Translations under genes and position numbers: made by a program
The notes under the pieces: model-generated
Told to the model about the DNA's origin: nothing
What the model saw: the letters and a program-made list of their open reading frames with translations, nothing else
The model's database searches: none
Shown: one piece after another, positions 32,179 to 43,925 of the stretch
Layout of the letters: the number at the start of each line of letters is the position of its first letter
Numbering within the stretch: position 1 is the stretch's first letter
Assembly (NCBI GenBank): GCA_024114885.1
Contig: CP099427.1
Location: forward strand, 1,674,001 to 1,738,000
DNA: 64,000 nucleotides
Source: Septoria linicola
Taxonomy: Eukaryota; Ascomycota; Dothideomycetes; Mycosphaerellales; Mycosphaerellaceae
Reading direction: 5' to 3'

Positions 32179-35147
32179 TTATACCAGAACAATTCTCTCC
32201 GCCTCCAAACGCGTGATCATACTATCTTCACCTTCTATGAACCCTCCAAGATCCCCATCAGACGCATACAGCAACATAGGGTCCGGCTGCCTCTGGTCTT
32301 TCTTCCAGTCATCACCTCGCTCTTCATTGACCTCATCCACATCATACTTGATCTTATCTGCCATCCTCTCAAAAATGCCTCGCGAGTCGTTCGCAGTGCA
32401 CGCAAGTTCATCCATTGCCTCTTCGCTCTGAGAGAAGATCTGATACCGCATCTTGAGAGCGTAGAGGTCGTGGAGTTTGAGGAGGCCTACGCGGCGGAAA
32501 GTTCTCAGATCGCTGCTGCTTTGATTTTCCACTTCCTCGAGAAGCAGGCATAGCAGGTCTCGATTGTTCGCCATTCCGCCCTTTTGCCACCAAGGATCGA
32601 ATTCGATGAAGCAGATGTGATAGTCCACGTAGGTGGCGTCGAGATCCCATTCGCGATCCAGGAACAGCTCGAATAAATCTCCTTCATAATCATCATGCCC
32701 GATGCCAATCTCCCTCCATTCATCGTACTCGGCGCTTTTCTCATATACGGAAAGAGAGATTTGCTCATTCTCAACTTCAGTGAAGCGAATCTTGCGCACG
32801 ATGCAAGTCAACTGGATCTCCGCAGATGCAAGAGGGCCGAAGGGTTGGTCTTCGTATTGTGGCTGACCGGTCACGCTCTCGAGAATGGCGAGTTGGTGTT
32901 TGGTCGAGCCTGATATACGGTTACCGTAGAGCTCTATTGGACTGCGGAGAGACATCCAAGACCATGAGGGAGCGACGTAGTCGAATGTGGATGTTTCGTC
33001 GAGCATGTCTGTGACTTTCCATAGGAGGGATTGAGGGAGGGTAGACTTCCATAGGCCGGCTATGTACTCGCCTTTGGTAGCGTCGTCGTTACGCTCGGTG
33101 TCGTCTGCCATGTCTTTATTGTCAACTCCATCGCGCAGCAGTGAAAGGAACTCTTCTGCCAAGCTCGACAGTATTATTGGCATGTCAGTCGCTTTTGTCA
33201 AACTCTTCTGCGAGAAGCCTTCGCACAAGTCATTCCATACTGCGAGGATCTCCCCTCTACCCTCTTCCCTCAATTTGCTGCTTTGAAACTTCCTCGTATC
33301 TGCACTCATCAAGCGCTTGAAGGGAGCTCCTCCAGGAAACGTCTCGGATGCAAAGGACGACCCATCAGTACCACAGCACTCCCAGACGATCTCGCTGTCA
33401 GTGAAGTGCAAGATCCTCGGTGATAGTTGTCGTTCTCTATGACACCAGGCTCGATCGAAGAGTGGCATAGATAGCATCCACGAGAATTGGTAATGATGAT
33501 CTGTAGCCACGAACCAGCTTTGGTCAGTGTTCTTGGCATGAATGAGTGGAGTCGACAGCGATTTTGGATCGCGTCTGGTCCAGCAGCCCATCCTGGCGTC
33601 ATCGGCATATGTCGCGGAGATACACAGGAGAGCCTCTGAATAGTACCTTGCCATGCTTGCAGCTTCTCGGACCCAGTCTGCGTGAGAGTCTTGGATGATG
33701 CAGAGACAGTCAATGTACAGCCAGCGAGCATTGAACCAGGAAGCGGTCACAACAGCTTGCTTGAAGGTCTCGGGTAGTGTAGCGAAGTCAAGTCCCTCGT
33801 CGATCCGGTCCTGGATATTGCTGTCGAGCAGTACAGGTAGTATCATCTTTCCCCATTTGTGGCTAAGGGTGATGTACTTGTCGTTGACATGTTCCTTGTA
33901 CTGTGTCTTCGGCAGATCGCTTGTGTCGTACGGGCAGACAAGCTTAACACGCCCAATGGACGCAATAGAATCCAGATCCAGGACGCGTCGTGGTAGACTA
34001 CTAGCCTTCGCACTACGACTGCATTCCGTGTGCCTGCCGTCTCGATTGCTCACGCACTTCTCCAGCCAGGACTGAGCAAGCGCAACGGATCGTTCGGATT
34101 GGCTCGTTTGCCCACGATCCTCATAGCCGGCGACCGACGGCGGTCTCATCTCACTCAACTGAGCTTCTTGCTCGGGCGCCTGCTTGTCCTTGCCTTTACC
34201 AATACTCAATTTTCCGAATAGCTTACGCGCGGATGACTTCTTGCTCTGCACTACTATTTCTTCTCGTTCAACCTTAGGCTCCGTGATGGCGACAGCGTTA
34301 GCAGCTATCCCTGTGCCTGCACCAAAGAAGCGCGAAGAACTTTCGAATGGCCAGATCTGTAACCTGTAAACCTCGTTCCAGTTCCATCTACCTTTGGGTA
34401 AGCTGGGATCGACAAGCGCGAAGAATATGCGGTGGCTGTCATTATGTTTGTCTTTGCGCTTGGCAGACCAACATGCCTCGATTCTATACTTCTCCATGTT
34501 CGACGCAGGCCTTGTCGCTTGAGGATCTGTAAAATGCATGCGCTGGAGGATGAGAGAGCACAGGTGGCACCCTGTTATGTCGCCCAACAGCAAGGATACC
34601 AAGTTGCTGTGAAGGATAACGCAATTCTGACCTACGAATTTATTGGGTAGTGGATCTTCTGGTTTGGGCTCCTGCGTTCAGCATGTTTAGTGACAGGTGC
34701 CCTGCACAGCAACGACGATCACAGGCGAACCTCTTTAGCCAAGCCACCAAAGTACATGCAATAATGGTCTAGCAAGTGTTTGCAACTTCTACAGAATTGG
34801 TGCGAAGACAGAAGACTCAGATGCGCCAAGTGAGGATCACCATCATCAAATGTGATTGAGATGCCATCATCCCGTATGCGGTACTGCAGCAGATATTTCG
34901 TAGTGGTGATATTGTAGGGCTGCTGAAGCAGCATCAAGCTCCCATCGTCAGGGTCCCGCGTGCGAGAACTACGATTGTCGTGGGTCCAGATCTCGTACGC
35001 TTGGTAGACAGCGACATCGTTCCACATAGCTTCAGCAATTTCATGCTCGCGGCCAGGAATTTCTCCAGGAGTGATGCCTGGCAAAGGCCGGCCAGAGTCG
35101 CGAAGTGGCGAATCATCGTATTCGAGATCGATAGTGCGAGGAGCCAT
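32179..35147 (-). CDS. HET-domain (heterokaryon incompatibility) protein, intact
   Basis: Two exons: 35147-34731 and 34671-32179, with a 59-nt intron (donor GTTCGC, branch CACTAAAC, acceptor CGCAG), giving 969 residues. The join is in frame and adds a Cys-containing stretch (FCRSCKHLLDHYC) ahead of DITGCHLCSLILQ, the usual lead-in to HET proteins. The HET domain lies at about 405-550: KYITLSHKWGK, RWLYIDCLCIIQDS, ARYYSEALLCISATYADD, FDRAWCHRERQLSPRILHF. About 150 charged, Lys-rich residues separate the lead-in from the domain. The C-terminal region has APSWSWMSLRSPI, typical of the class. HET proteins cause cell death after fusion of unlike hyphae, usually together with a polymorphic partner not identifiable here. 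The GTTCGC donor is the weakest element of the model. Confidence 0.85.
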
Positions 35148-35600
35148 GGGAAAGTAGGTGAGAGTAGTTGTTCAGCAGAGTGGCTCTCATCTTGTATTGT
35201 CAGAGGTCGATCCTGCAGCCGTTAACATTACAAATATGTCACTGGTTAGCCCTAGCTTGCGGCTGTAAATCTGGTGAGGAGACTGTGCAAAACGGTCTGC
35301 AAACGCTGTATTGCACAGAACGCGCGGAGCGACATCATTTCGCGAGATGTGAGAGGGTGTATCTGAGTGCCGAGACACATCTCAGCGATGTTGTTGATGG
35401 ACGTCGCGTGTGAGATTCATGTGATGATGAGCGCTGGTGAGACCCCTGCTTAGCCTCAGAATTTCCATCGGTCTTGGCGTAAAATCGCGGCGACCCCACT
35501 ACTAACTGAACGAACAACGACACTCGCGAAGGCAGAAGACGACTTACACGCCTCGCGCATTTTCCACACTCTGTCCAGCAATACCGCAGAGATTGACACG
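35148..35600. promoter_or_regulatory. Divergent promoter region of the HET gene and eIF3m
   Basis: 453 bp between two start codons. No clear motif or gene. Confidence 0.45.
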
Positions 35601-36917
35601 ATGCCGGGCTTCCCCAAACTCAGTCTCGTCGAGGGCGCCTTCGAGGAACTCGCACTGGAACTCGCGACATATCTCGACAACGCAAAGGGCGACGATGGAA
35701 CGACGGTCGCAGATGTCACTCCTTCCCTTGCCGACCCCGAAAAGCCGGAAAGCACGACGGACAAGGACGCGGTGCTTAAGAAGCTCGTGACTGCCTCGTC
35801 CATGCTCAACGGCGCGCCCGAGAGAGAGCTGCAGGCCGCTTACAACCTGCTCATCCACCTCGTCACACACGCCGAAGACCAGGATCCATACCTCAACCGC
35901 ATCTGCCAGTACCTCGCACAGCCCCTGACGTCTTCGCCCTCGAATGGTGGCGGCATCGCTCTGGGCATTCTCAGCACACTCTTCAACCAGGTCCAGCCCG
36001 ACGATGAGACGAGATTTCACGTGCTGCTGGCCATCATCAGCGTGATCAAGAACACCGGCAACTTCGACACACTTGCGCCGCAATTGAAGAATGTCGACAG
36101 CTGGGTGGAGGAGTGGGAGTTGGAGCCAGCCGAGGCGCGCACGCTGTACTTGGCCATTTCAGACGCGGCTACGACGGCGAAGGAGACAGAGGACGCATAC
36201 CACTACTTGCTGAAGGCGCTCAACACAATCCAGACCGACGCTGCAACATCAGAGGCACGTGAGCTGTCGATCCGCGCGCTCAAGTTCGCTCTACAAAAGG
36301 CGAAGCACTTCGACTTCCAGGACTTGACCGCACTCGACAGCGTGCAGGCGCTGCGAAAATCAGACGAGACCCTCTTCGAGCTGCTCGAGCTCTTCAGCAC
36401 CGAGAACTTTGACGATCTCCAGGATTTCAAGGAGGGCAACGGCTCTTTCCTGCAGGAGCAGAACCTGGACGAGGACATTCTCGACAAGAAGATGCGCCTC
36501 CTCACATTCGCATCTCTCGCCGCAGCCGCCCACCAGACCCGCACACTCCCTTACGCACAAATCGCCAAGGCACTCCAGATCCCATCGAGCGAGGTGGAGA
36601 TGTGGGTAATCGACAGCATCCGATCCGGACTCGTAGAAGGCAAGCTCTCGCAGCAAAAGCAGGAATTCCTGATCCACCGCAGCACATACCGCGTCTTCGG
36701 CGACAGCCAGTGGAGAGAGGTCGCGTCGAGACTTGACGTGTGGAGGAACAGCTTGCAGAACGTCTTGGCTGTGATTCGGCAACAAAAGGAGGACTTTGTC
36801 AAGGAGAAGGAGCAGGAGCTGCAGAACACAAACTCGAGCGGCGAGAGGAGAGGGTACAGGCCGAGCCACCGCGAGCGCAACGAGCGACGGGAACCTCAGG
36901 CTGTCGAGGTTGAGTAG
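35601..36917 (+). CDS. Translation initiation factor eIF3 subunit M
   Basis: Single exon, 438 residues. It begins MPGFPKLSLVEGAFEELALELATYLD. The middle is an all-helical repeat region (YLAISDAATTAKETEDAYHYLLKALNTI) leading to the PCI domain at about 240-375 (LLTFASLAAAAHQTRTLPYAQIAKALQIPSSEVEMWVIDSIRSGLVEGKL and a winged-helix end TYRVFGDSQWREVASRL). The C-terminus is charged and RG-containing. eIF3m is a PCI subunit of the eIF3 complex, which scaffolds mRNA and 40S subunits in the cytoplasm. Length and start agree with other filamentous fungi. Confidence 0.95.
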   Translation: MPGFPKLSLVEGAFEELALELATYLDNAKGDDGTTVADVTPSLADPEKPESTTDKDAVLKKLVTASSMLNGAPERELQAAYNLLIHLVTHAEDQDPYLNRICQYLAQPLTSSPSNGGGIALGILSTLFNQVQPDDETRFHVLLAIISVIKNTGNFDTLAPQLKNVDSWVEEWELEPAEARTLYLAISDAATTAKETEDAYHYLLKALNTIQTDAATSEARELSIRALKFALQKAKHFDFQDLTALDSVQALRKSDETLFELLELFSTENFDDLQDFKEGNGSFLQEQNLDEDILDKKMRLLTFASLAAAAHQTRTLPYAQIAKALQIPSSEVEMWVIDSIRSGLVEGKLSQQKQEFLIHRSTYRVFGDSQWREVASRLDVWRNSLQNVLAVIRQQKEDFVKEKEQELQNTNSSGERRGYRPSHRERNERREPQAVEVE

Positions 36918-37718
36918 AGTATGCTGTTCAAATCTTGGATGGGTTTCCAGCATGGCGTCGGTGGGTTTTGGCAGAAGACGGACGGAAAAGCTGCTGTCAG
37001 CGACTCTATAGATATGAGATGCTGTCGACGACGGCAAAGCTTGCTAGGCATTAGACTATGATCAAAGTCAATGGAACCGAATGTTCTCCAAACGACTTTT
37101 GATACAGTTTTCACGTCCCCACGCATCGTAATGCCAAAGTCCTAGTCTAAGGAATCTCGGGCTCTCTGCTTCCAAGGCTTAGATTCCCTCTGGGTCGCTC
37201 CGCTCTCATACACATCTACATCACAATGCTCCACATCTCGCCATCGACCGTTGTATCTCACGATCAATTGGTTCATGTTTCTTCCTCTGGACGGGACTAC
37301 GGCCTGTATCCTGATACTGGCGAAGTCTGAACATCAGTGTGTACTGGCGTTGGGACTTCCTTCTGGGCTAACTTCGTTGCATTTCCATCTACCCTTGGAC
37401 ATCACTTGCTGGCTCAATTCACTGCGAGGCCACTGTCTCTGTGTCTGCTACTTCTCTATACATTGCAAGTCGTAGGCCCCAAAACCCTGATCCGTTGTCC
37501 TCTGAGTCTTCTGTTGCTCTTCCATCTCTGCTTCTTCTCTCGTCAAACACATCTCGAGATATCTCGACAGTCTCATCTCAAAATCGCCATGCTTCCTCGA
37601 CTATTCATATGCTGACTCATGACTTGGTTTTGACCAAGTTCGTGGCGCATGTCTCGATTATTTGGGAGTGGTCATTGCAGCTCCTATATTCGGCGGATGC
37701 AATTCCCTTGCTGTTGCT
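36918..37718. other. Intergenic, 0.8 kb, convergent
   Basis: 3' flanks of eIF3m and the F-box gene. CT-rich in parts; no gene supported. Confidence 0.5.
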
Positions 37719-38388
37719 CTATTCGACTTCCTCGATCTGCTTCCGTAGTTTCATGTGCGTTTCAATCCCCTTCCTGATCAAGCGCAACATCTCCCTCGCC
37801 GTCGAGCCAGCTTGCGGACTCGTCATGCTAGCAAATCCTTGGATGAACCACAGTTTGTATGCGCTCGAGTTTCGCGCCGCGAAGATGTCTTTGAAGCTCA
37901 CTCCAAGACCGTCACTGGACTCCACCTCATGCTGCTCCTGCAAGTCCCTTACTGTAGAAACCTTGAGCGTATTGACAGGTGGCTGCGTGCAAAACATGGC
38001 GGGCCAGGTATCTGGATCTGCATGGCGATATTGCGAGACGACAGGGCAGTGGATGGCGATATGGCATGTGATGCGGTTACCAGTGAGACCATCGGAACAA
38101 CCATATAGTGGGCCCGCGACTTGCAGCTCCCCGTAAGGTTTCAAGAACAGCGCCTGCTGGATCGGCGTCGACTCCTTGATGACCTCCTTGAACTGCTTGC
38201 AAGTGCGCTGGAAATTGGTGATGATGTCTCTGGTTGGCACATCGAGAAAGATGGCCTCAGCGAGCTCGAAGACAGCAAAGACGCGGCTGGCAGCTGAGGA
38301 CGAGGCGTTGGCGACCTTGTTATCTGTTAGATGTTTGGGCGGATGCTTTTGAGCTGGCTAGACGTACCGGCAGGTTTAGCCCCGCCAT
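37719..38388 (-). CDS. Small F-box protein
   Basis: Two exons: 38388-38368 (MAGLNLP) and 38315-37719, with a 52-nt intron (GTACGT ... CTAACAG ATAACAAG), giving 205 residues. Residues about 18-65 form the F-box: RVFAVFELAEAIFLDVPTRDIITNFQRTCKQFKEVIKESTPIQQALFLKP. The rest has no recognised substrate-binding repeat. This short F-box format, with a ...VFELxExIL...LPTRD...LQRALFL pattern, belongs to an expanded family in Dothideomycetes. The protein would link an unknown target to an SCF ubiquitin ligase through Skp1. Confidence 0.8.
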
Positions 38389-39642
38389 TGTTACCGTCGA
38401 CCTTGCGCGATTGCAGAGAGATGATGTGCTGTAGAATCGACAGTGCAGATTATGTCGTCGTGGAGTTGTTGTTGTGGCTGAGAGGAAAGTTTAGCGCGAG
38501 AAAATGAAGTGAAGCACGCATGTCGTGGCCCAGTCCTGCAGCTACCGTGAGGATACCTACACAAACTAGTGCTAACTCATGCTCTCACGGGCATGCCGTT
38601 TGGAATCAACTCTCAGCCGCAATTAGCTGCAACGGTAATCAAACGCGCTGAGAGTGCCTGAGATGCTGTCCTTTATGTCGAGACAGGTGGAACCATAGCA
38701 ATCTTCCTGATCTTGGGTTCTCAAGTCGCGGTGTCTGCCACTTATTCGTGTACATGGCCTGCCGTCAGCAATGATTCGAGAAACAGAAGGGGAAGGAACT
38801 TCAAATCAAGCACAATTATTCGTGATCATACTGTGAACTCAAGCACTATCTTTTTGGTGTGTAGACAGCGCAGCACATGCCTCATCTGACGGCGATGAAG
38901 TGCCAGTCGCTGCTCCCAGATGCACCTTCATTGACACCATATGCTCTATCCTGCCCAGTCCCGGAGCCATAGAGCTCATGCCCATCTATTGAGGTATCAT
39001 CTGAAAGCACTAAAACAAGCCGCTCATGCATCCGAGGAGCTTCTCACTCATGACCCGCCCGTCCCTCTGTTGAGGACAGGAAAGTCGGCGAGTGGTCTTC
39101 CTCAAGCCCATGCAAAGCCGCCTGTATTTTTGAACGCCGATGTCGTGAAAGAGCACATGCTATGCCGCTTTTTTGGTGTCGCGCAATGCCCGAAGTCGTG
39201 ACAACTCCGCCCATTCCAGAGACCAACGCCAAGCGCAGAGTGCCGTCTAATATTAACGCCGTGGCAAGCCGATCTATTGCCACGGCCCGTCAGGCCGTAA
39301 CCAAGTCGTGTGATGATGTCGTAAATGTGTACCGTGGCCCGTTGTGACACGATGGAGCCTCGTCGCTCAACGCCTGAGAGCGTGGAAGATCCTGGGTATG
39401 TCTCGAAGACAGGCCACGATACCGAAGAGCGCAATTCTCCCTGCGCCATTGCAATGCAAGCAACGCTCAGGAAGACAACGCAGTCTATCATGCTGTGGTT
39501 GGGTATCATGTCGGCACACTCGTGAAGATCCGCCGGTGACGTTGGCGAAAGCAGTCGGAACGCAGCAAAAAACGTAAGAAAGTCGAATCGAAGGGGTCGG
39601 GTGTCGCGTCGTGTGGGTGTGGTTGTCGCGTGGTGGAGGTGT
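38389..39642. other. Intergenic, 1.25 kb
   Basis: Promoter of the F-box gene and 3' flank of DED1. Short frames only; nothing supported. Confidence 0.5.
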
Positions 39643-41825
39643 TTACCACCAGCTGTTTGCTCCAGCGCCGCCTGGGTTGCCGTAGCTACCACCACCGCCG
39701 CCGCCGCCGTAGCCACCTCCCATGCCATAGCCACCGCCGCTGCTACCACCACCGTAGCCGCCGCCACCGCCACCGCCCATCATGCCTCCGCTGTAGGCAG
39801 GACGCTGACCGCCGCCGTAGGTACGCACATCCTTCATGGCAGAAGAGCCGCGGCCACGACCGCCAGAACGGCCACCGCGACCTCCACCACCGCCGAATCC
39901 AGAGCCTTCGCGGGCGATAGTCTCGAGGAAAGATGGAACCTCCTGGTTAGCCTCCTTGAGCAGATCGAGGAGGTCTCTAACCACGCCGCGGTTGCCACGG
40001 TTGAAGAAGGCAGTCGAGATACCAGTGTTTCCGGCACGACCAGTACGACCGATACGGTGAACGTAGTCGTCGATGTCGGTTGGCAAGTCGTAGTTGACGA
40101 CGTGCATCACGTTCGGAATATCCTAGATTGAAGTCAGCACATAAACAAGAAAGCTGGGGACCCAAGCCATGGAGGGCGAAGAGCATGTGAGAATGCTTGG
40201 AAGGGGGAGTACATACCAAACCACGAGCGGCAACAGCAGTGGCGACCAAGATTGGGCAACGACCGCTGCGGAACATCTCGAGAGCCCGCTCACGCTCACG
40301 CTGAGTACGATCACCGTGAATGGAAGTGGCAGGGAAGCCCTGGTTGATGAGGTAGTCGGAGAGCGAGTCGGCCATTCGCTTGGTCTCAACGAAGATGAGT
40401 GTCAGTCCTGCACCGTGCGTGTGCAAGATGTCGAGCAGCACACTACGCTTGTCAATGTCCTCGACGTACTCAACCTTTTGTGTAATGTTCTCTGACGTGG
40501 AACCAACACGACCGACCGAGAGGAAGATATACTCGCGGAGGAAGTCGCGTGCAAGAAGCTGAATATCGCGAGGGAAGGTGGCCGAAAACATGAGCGTCTG
40601 GCGACCATCAGTTGGTGGCATGTCCTCTCCCTCGACAATGCGACGGATTTGTGGCTCGAAACCCATGTCCAACATGCGATCGGCCTCATCGAGAACGAGG
40701 TACTTGATGTTAGCAAGTGAGATTCTGCCTCTCTCGATCAGGTCGACAAGACGACCGGGTGTAGCAACGAGCAAGTCACAGCCACGCTCGATCTGGCGGA
40801 GCTGAGAGCCAATGTCGGCACCACCGTAGACGACACAAGGACGAACCCACGAACGGTAGGCGAACTTGCGCGACTCATCGTAAATCTGCGAGACAAGCTC
40901 ACGAGTTGGTGCGAGGATGAGAGAGGTTGGGTAGGCCTTGCGTTGACGAGCAAAGCCGCTCTGCTGTGGAACGTTGCCGCTTGGGCCGTTCTGGAAGGCC
41001 TGCGAGAGGATTGGGAACAAGAAACCACCAGTCTTTCCGGAACCAGTCTGGGCACAAGCCATCAAGTCACGGCCGCCCATGACGATCGGGATGGAGTATT
41101 TCTGCACAGGTGTTGGGATCTTGTAGCCGGACAGCTCGATGTTCGAGATGAGGTGGTCATCAAGTGGTGGGTTGGTGAAGGTCGTCACTGGCTCTGGCAC
41201 GCCTTGACCAGATGCCTCGACTGGGATGTCGTCGTACTTCTCGAAGTTGATACCCGTCTGTTGCTTTGTAGGGTCGTTGAGAACGCCGAACAACTCACGC
41301 TCGAGGCGCTGGTTGGCTGGTCCTGGGACGTGCTTGCCGTCTCTCCACTGTCCGTCGCCAGCTCCGCGGTGAGCACCACCACCGCCGCCGCCGTGTCCGC
41401 CATGTCCGCCAGCGTGACCGCCGCCACCTCCGTACGCATTCCTATTGAAGCCGCTTGGCAGCTGCGGTGAGTTGTCCCAGTTGCCCTGTCGAGGAGTGAA
41501 GTTCTGTGCGGCGCCCCAGTTGCCTCCTTGAGGCGGACGCTGCTGAGCGCCTGGCGGTGGGAAGCCGCTAAGTTGATGTCAGTAAATATCGCAAGAGTGA
41601 GAGTGGGGCGCCGACTTACTTCTGGCCTGGTGGTGGGAAATCGCCGTCCATCGGGCCTGGACCAGCTGCGGCTGGCGGTGGGCCACGTCCAGAAGAGCGC
41701 ATGTGTGGAGGAATGTAAGCGCTGCGCTCCTGACCGCCAAAACCGTTCTGCTGTGGTGCGCCGCCCTGTGGAGCGTGCTGAGAGTCCTTGAGGGACAAGC
41801 CGTTCATGTTCAGCTGATCAGCCAT
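39643..41825 (-). CDS. DED1: ATP-dependent DEAD-box RNA helicase Ded1
   Basis: Three exons: 41825-41620, 41567-40217 and 40122-39643, with introns of 52 and 94 nt, giving 678 residues. All DEAD-box motifs are present: AQTGSGKT (I), PTRELVSQI (Ia), TPGRL (Ib), DEAD (II), SAT (III), VATAVAARGLDIPNV (V, spanning the second intron), and HRIGRTGRAG (VI). The N-terminus carries SAYIPPHMR, the eIF4E-binding-type stretch of Ded1, and Gly-rich repeats. The C-terminus is an RGG and GGYGGG-rich low-complexity tail ending in NSWW, as in Ded1/DDX3. Ded1 unwinds structured 5' leaders during ribosome scanning in the cytoplasm and drives stress-granule assembly. The second intron cuts within motif V. Confidence 0.96.
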
Positions 41826-43049
41826 GTTGGGTGGATGTCTTTTCGTGATTCGGGTGATTTTTTTCTCGTTGGATTGCTGAAAAGTGAGCGAATCAGGTCG
41901 GTGAAGTCGCTCTGTGGGTCGTAGAGATATCTATGTGTCTCGTTCGCAGAAAACAACTGCAAAAAGAGACAAAAAGAAAGGGTGTGGTTTGTGGTAGAGC
42001 ACTCGTGGTGTGGAGGGTGTTTGGGAGAAGAAGAGCAAGTACGCTGCTGGGAATCAGAAAATCCAGAGGGTTTTGCAGCTACGCCCAATTTGGAAGTTGT
42101 GTGGCGTCACAGGGCAAGCACGACCGCCTTTCTTCTTGTCGCTTCTCTCCTTTTCGCCAAACCTCACTTCAACACATTTCACGACGTGGACAACGTAAGC
42201 GAGCCACTCTCTCGTATCTATTATGACCATCTCTTCGGCTTCAATTGTGTACTCGCGATGTTCTTGATCAGCAGAGTCCTCCGTCATCATCTGCGGAGGA
42301 TTGGACGGCTTTCCGAAATCTTCCAGCGGCTTCACCCACTTCACGACCACATCACGTGCCAGAATACTTCGAGTCAGAGGTCCAGGTGGCTGCCGCTGAT
42401 TTCTGTCCGACGTGGACAGCTGATGTCTTCGCGTAGTATGAAGGAGATGCGCTGCAATGTAGAAACGTGACCTCAGGAGTACACGCATAAAACTGGCAAG
42501 TTCTTGGAAGATATGTCTCAGTACCTCTCAATACCTCAAGACTGTGTCATAATCCGGCTAGGCATGTGATGTGATTTACATCTGAGGCTCACCACTTCAC
42601 AATCTGGATGGCCAGATATGACAGCCAGCAAGCACATTCAACCTGGTCTGAGGCTCTGCAGAAACGAACATGCTCATGCCAAGCTGATATCTATGCTCTG
42701 AAGACCACAATACCATGCTTAATATTCCCAGTCAAGAAATGAACTCAATCTATAGTTCGACCCTACGGGACCGACATGCAATCAGTGCACGCCACGACAC
42801 CCCAGAATGTTCGCACAAGATCGAACAGTTTGGTTGTGGCAGAGTTGACCTTGCCGTTTGTGCCGGATCCCGCGCTCTGCAACACTTCCTGCCCCAAGGC
42901 CCAAGCAATGCCGACATGGAAAGGTAGGATGACTTAGTGATGGCAATAAAGCGAAAGTGTGTCACTTCAGGATATAAAGCACAAAGACTGCCCTTGCCTG
43001 CAACTACACCTTCGAGCTTGCAGACTCACCTCGCAGACACGCAGCAATC
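41826..43049. other. Divergent intergenic region, 1.2 kb
   Basis: Between DED1 and the secreted NTF2-like gene. The DED1 side probably holds a long 5' UTR. No gene supported. Confidence 0.5.
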
Positions 43050-43707
43050 ATGAAGACTTCAGTATGCCTCACGTCGTTCCTTCTCACTCTGGCGCTAGCT
43101 ATGCCCGCTCCATCTCCGAATGATCAAGACGACAAGCCAAAGAAGGGCAAATGTGTCAAGCCACCTGAGGCCAAGAAGTTCATCGAGCGCTACACTGGCT
43201 TTCTCAGTCGCGAGGGATCCGACCTTGGAGATGCCAGAGCTACTGGCGATGCACTGATCGCAGATGACATTGAGCAATATTCGTTCTCGGTAAACTCTGT
43301 GCGAGGCAAGCCCGTCAGCGACAATGGACCAGACGCGGGGCTTTTGCAGAAGGGCAAGGACGGGTTCCTCGATAACGTGCTCAGCACTCCCATGCTGCAA
43401 GTCTGTCAGAAGTGACACTATATGTCAATCTGCCAATATTCTTAGACCACCCAAGGGCATCAAGACCCTCTCCGCTCTCGCAGCTTGCGAAGATGGCAAT
43501 TCCAAGATCATTTGGCAGTGGCAGTTCGACTCCGTCGGCGATGGCGGAGCTAAGGCCACGCCTATTCGAGGTTTTACGCTTTTCGATGTCGTTCGTGACA
43601 AGGGACCCCGCGAGTTCAAGGTCGAGCGCATTAACATCGAGTTCGACAGCATCGCCTGGGCGGCTGATCTTGGCAAGGGTAACCAGCATCACGCAGTGGG
43701 CTACTAG
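43050..43707 (+). CDS. Small secreted NTF2-like domain protein
   Basis: Two exons: 43050-43400 and 43456-43707, with a 55-nt intron (GTCTGT ... CCCAAG), giving 200 residues. A signal peptide is clear (MKTSVCLTSFLLTLALAMPAPS). The mature part follows the fungal secreted NTF2-like pattern: a helical start, VNSVRGKPV, FLDNVLSTPMLQ-GIKTLSALAACED (across the splice), IIWQWQFDSVGD, PIRGFTLFDVV, FKVERINIEFDSIAWAADLG. Other AG acceptors give the wrong frame. These proteins are common in Dothideomycete secretomes; ligand and role are unknown, and effector function is possible but unproved. Confidence 0.8.
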
Positions 43708-43925
43708 AGATCAGGCTTCGTCAGAAGAGCTGCCCGCGAAATGATATTTCCAATCTTGTGGGATGGAGCTTCTCGAGGCTGATGAACGATGTAACAATGG
43801 CCGTCTGCGTTCTCGCTAGCTTACCCGCCACCTTTTAGCCTGGAGACAGCCGCAAAACAGCAAGTATTATCTTCTGAGCTCGTTCCATTGTGAAGAGCTC
43901 CCTCCTCTATACCCGCCTAATCCAC

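Noticed and set aside
39102..39773. Ala/Val-rich 223-codon minus-strand frame overlapping the DED1 tail
   Set aside because: Its N-terminal part is the Gly-repeat region of DED1 read in another frame; the rest has no protein features.
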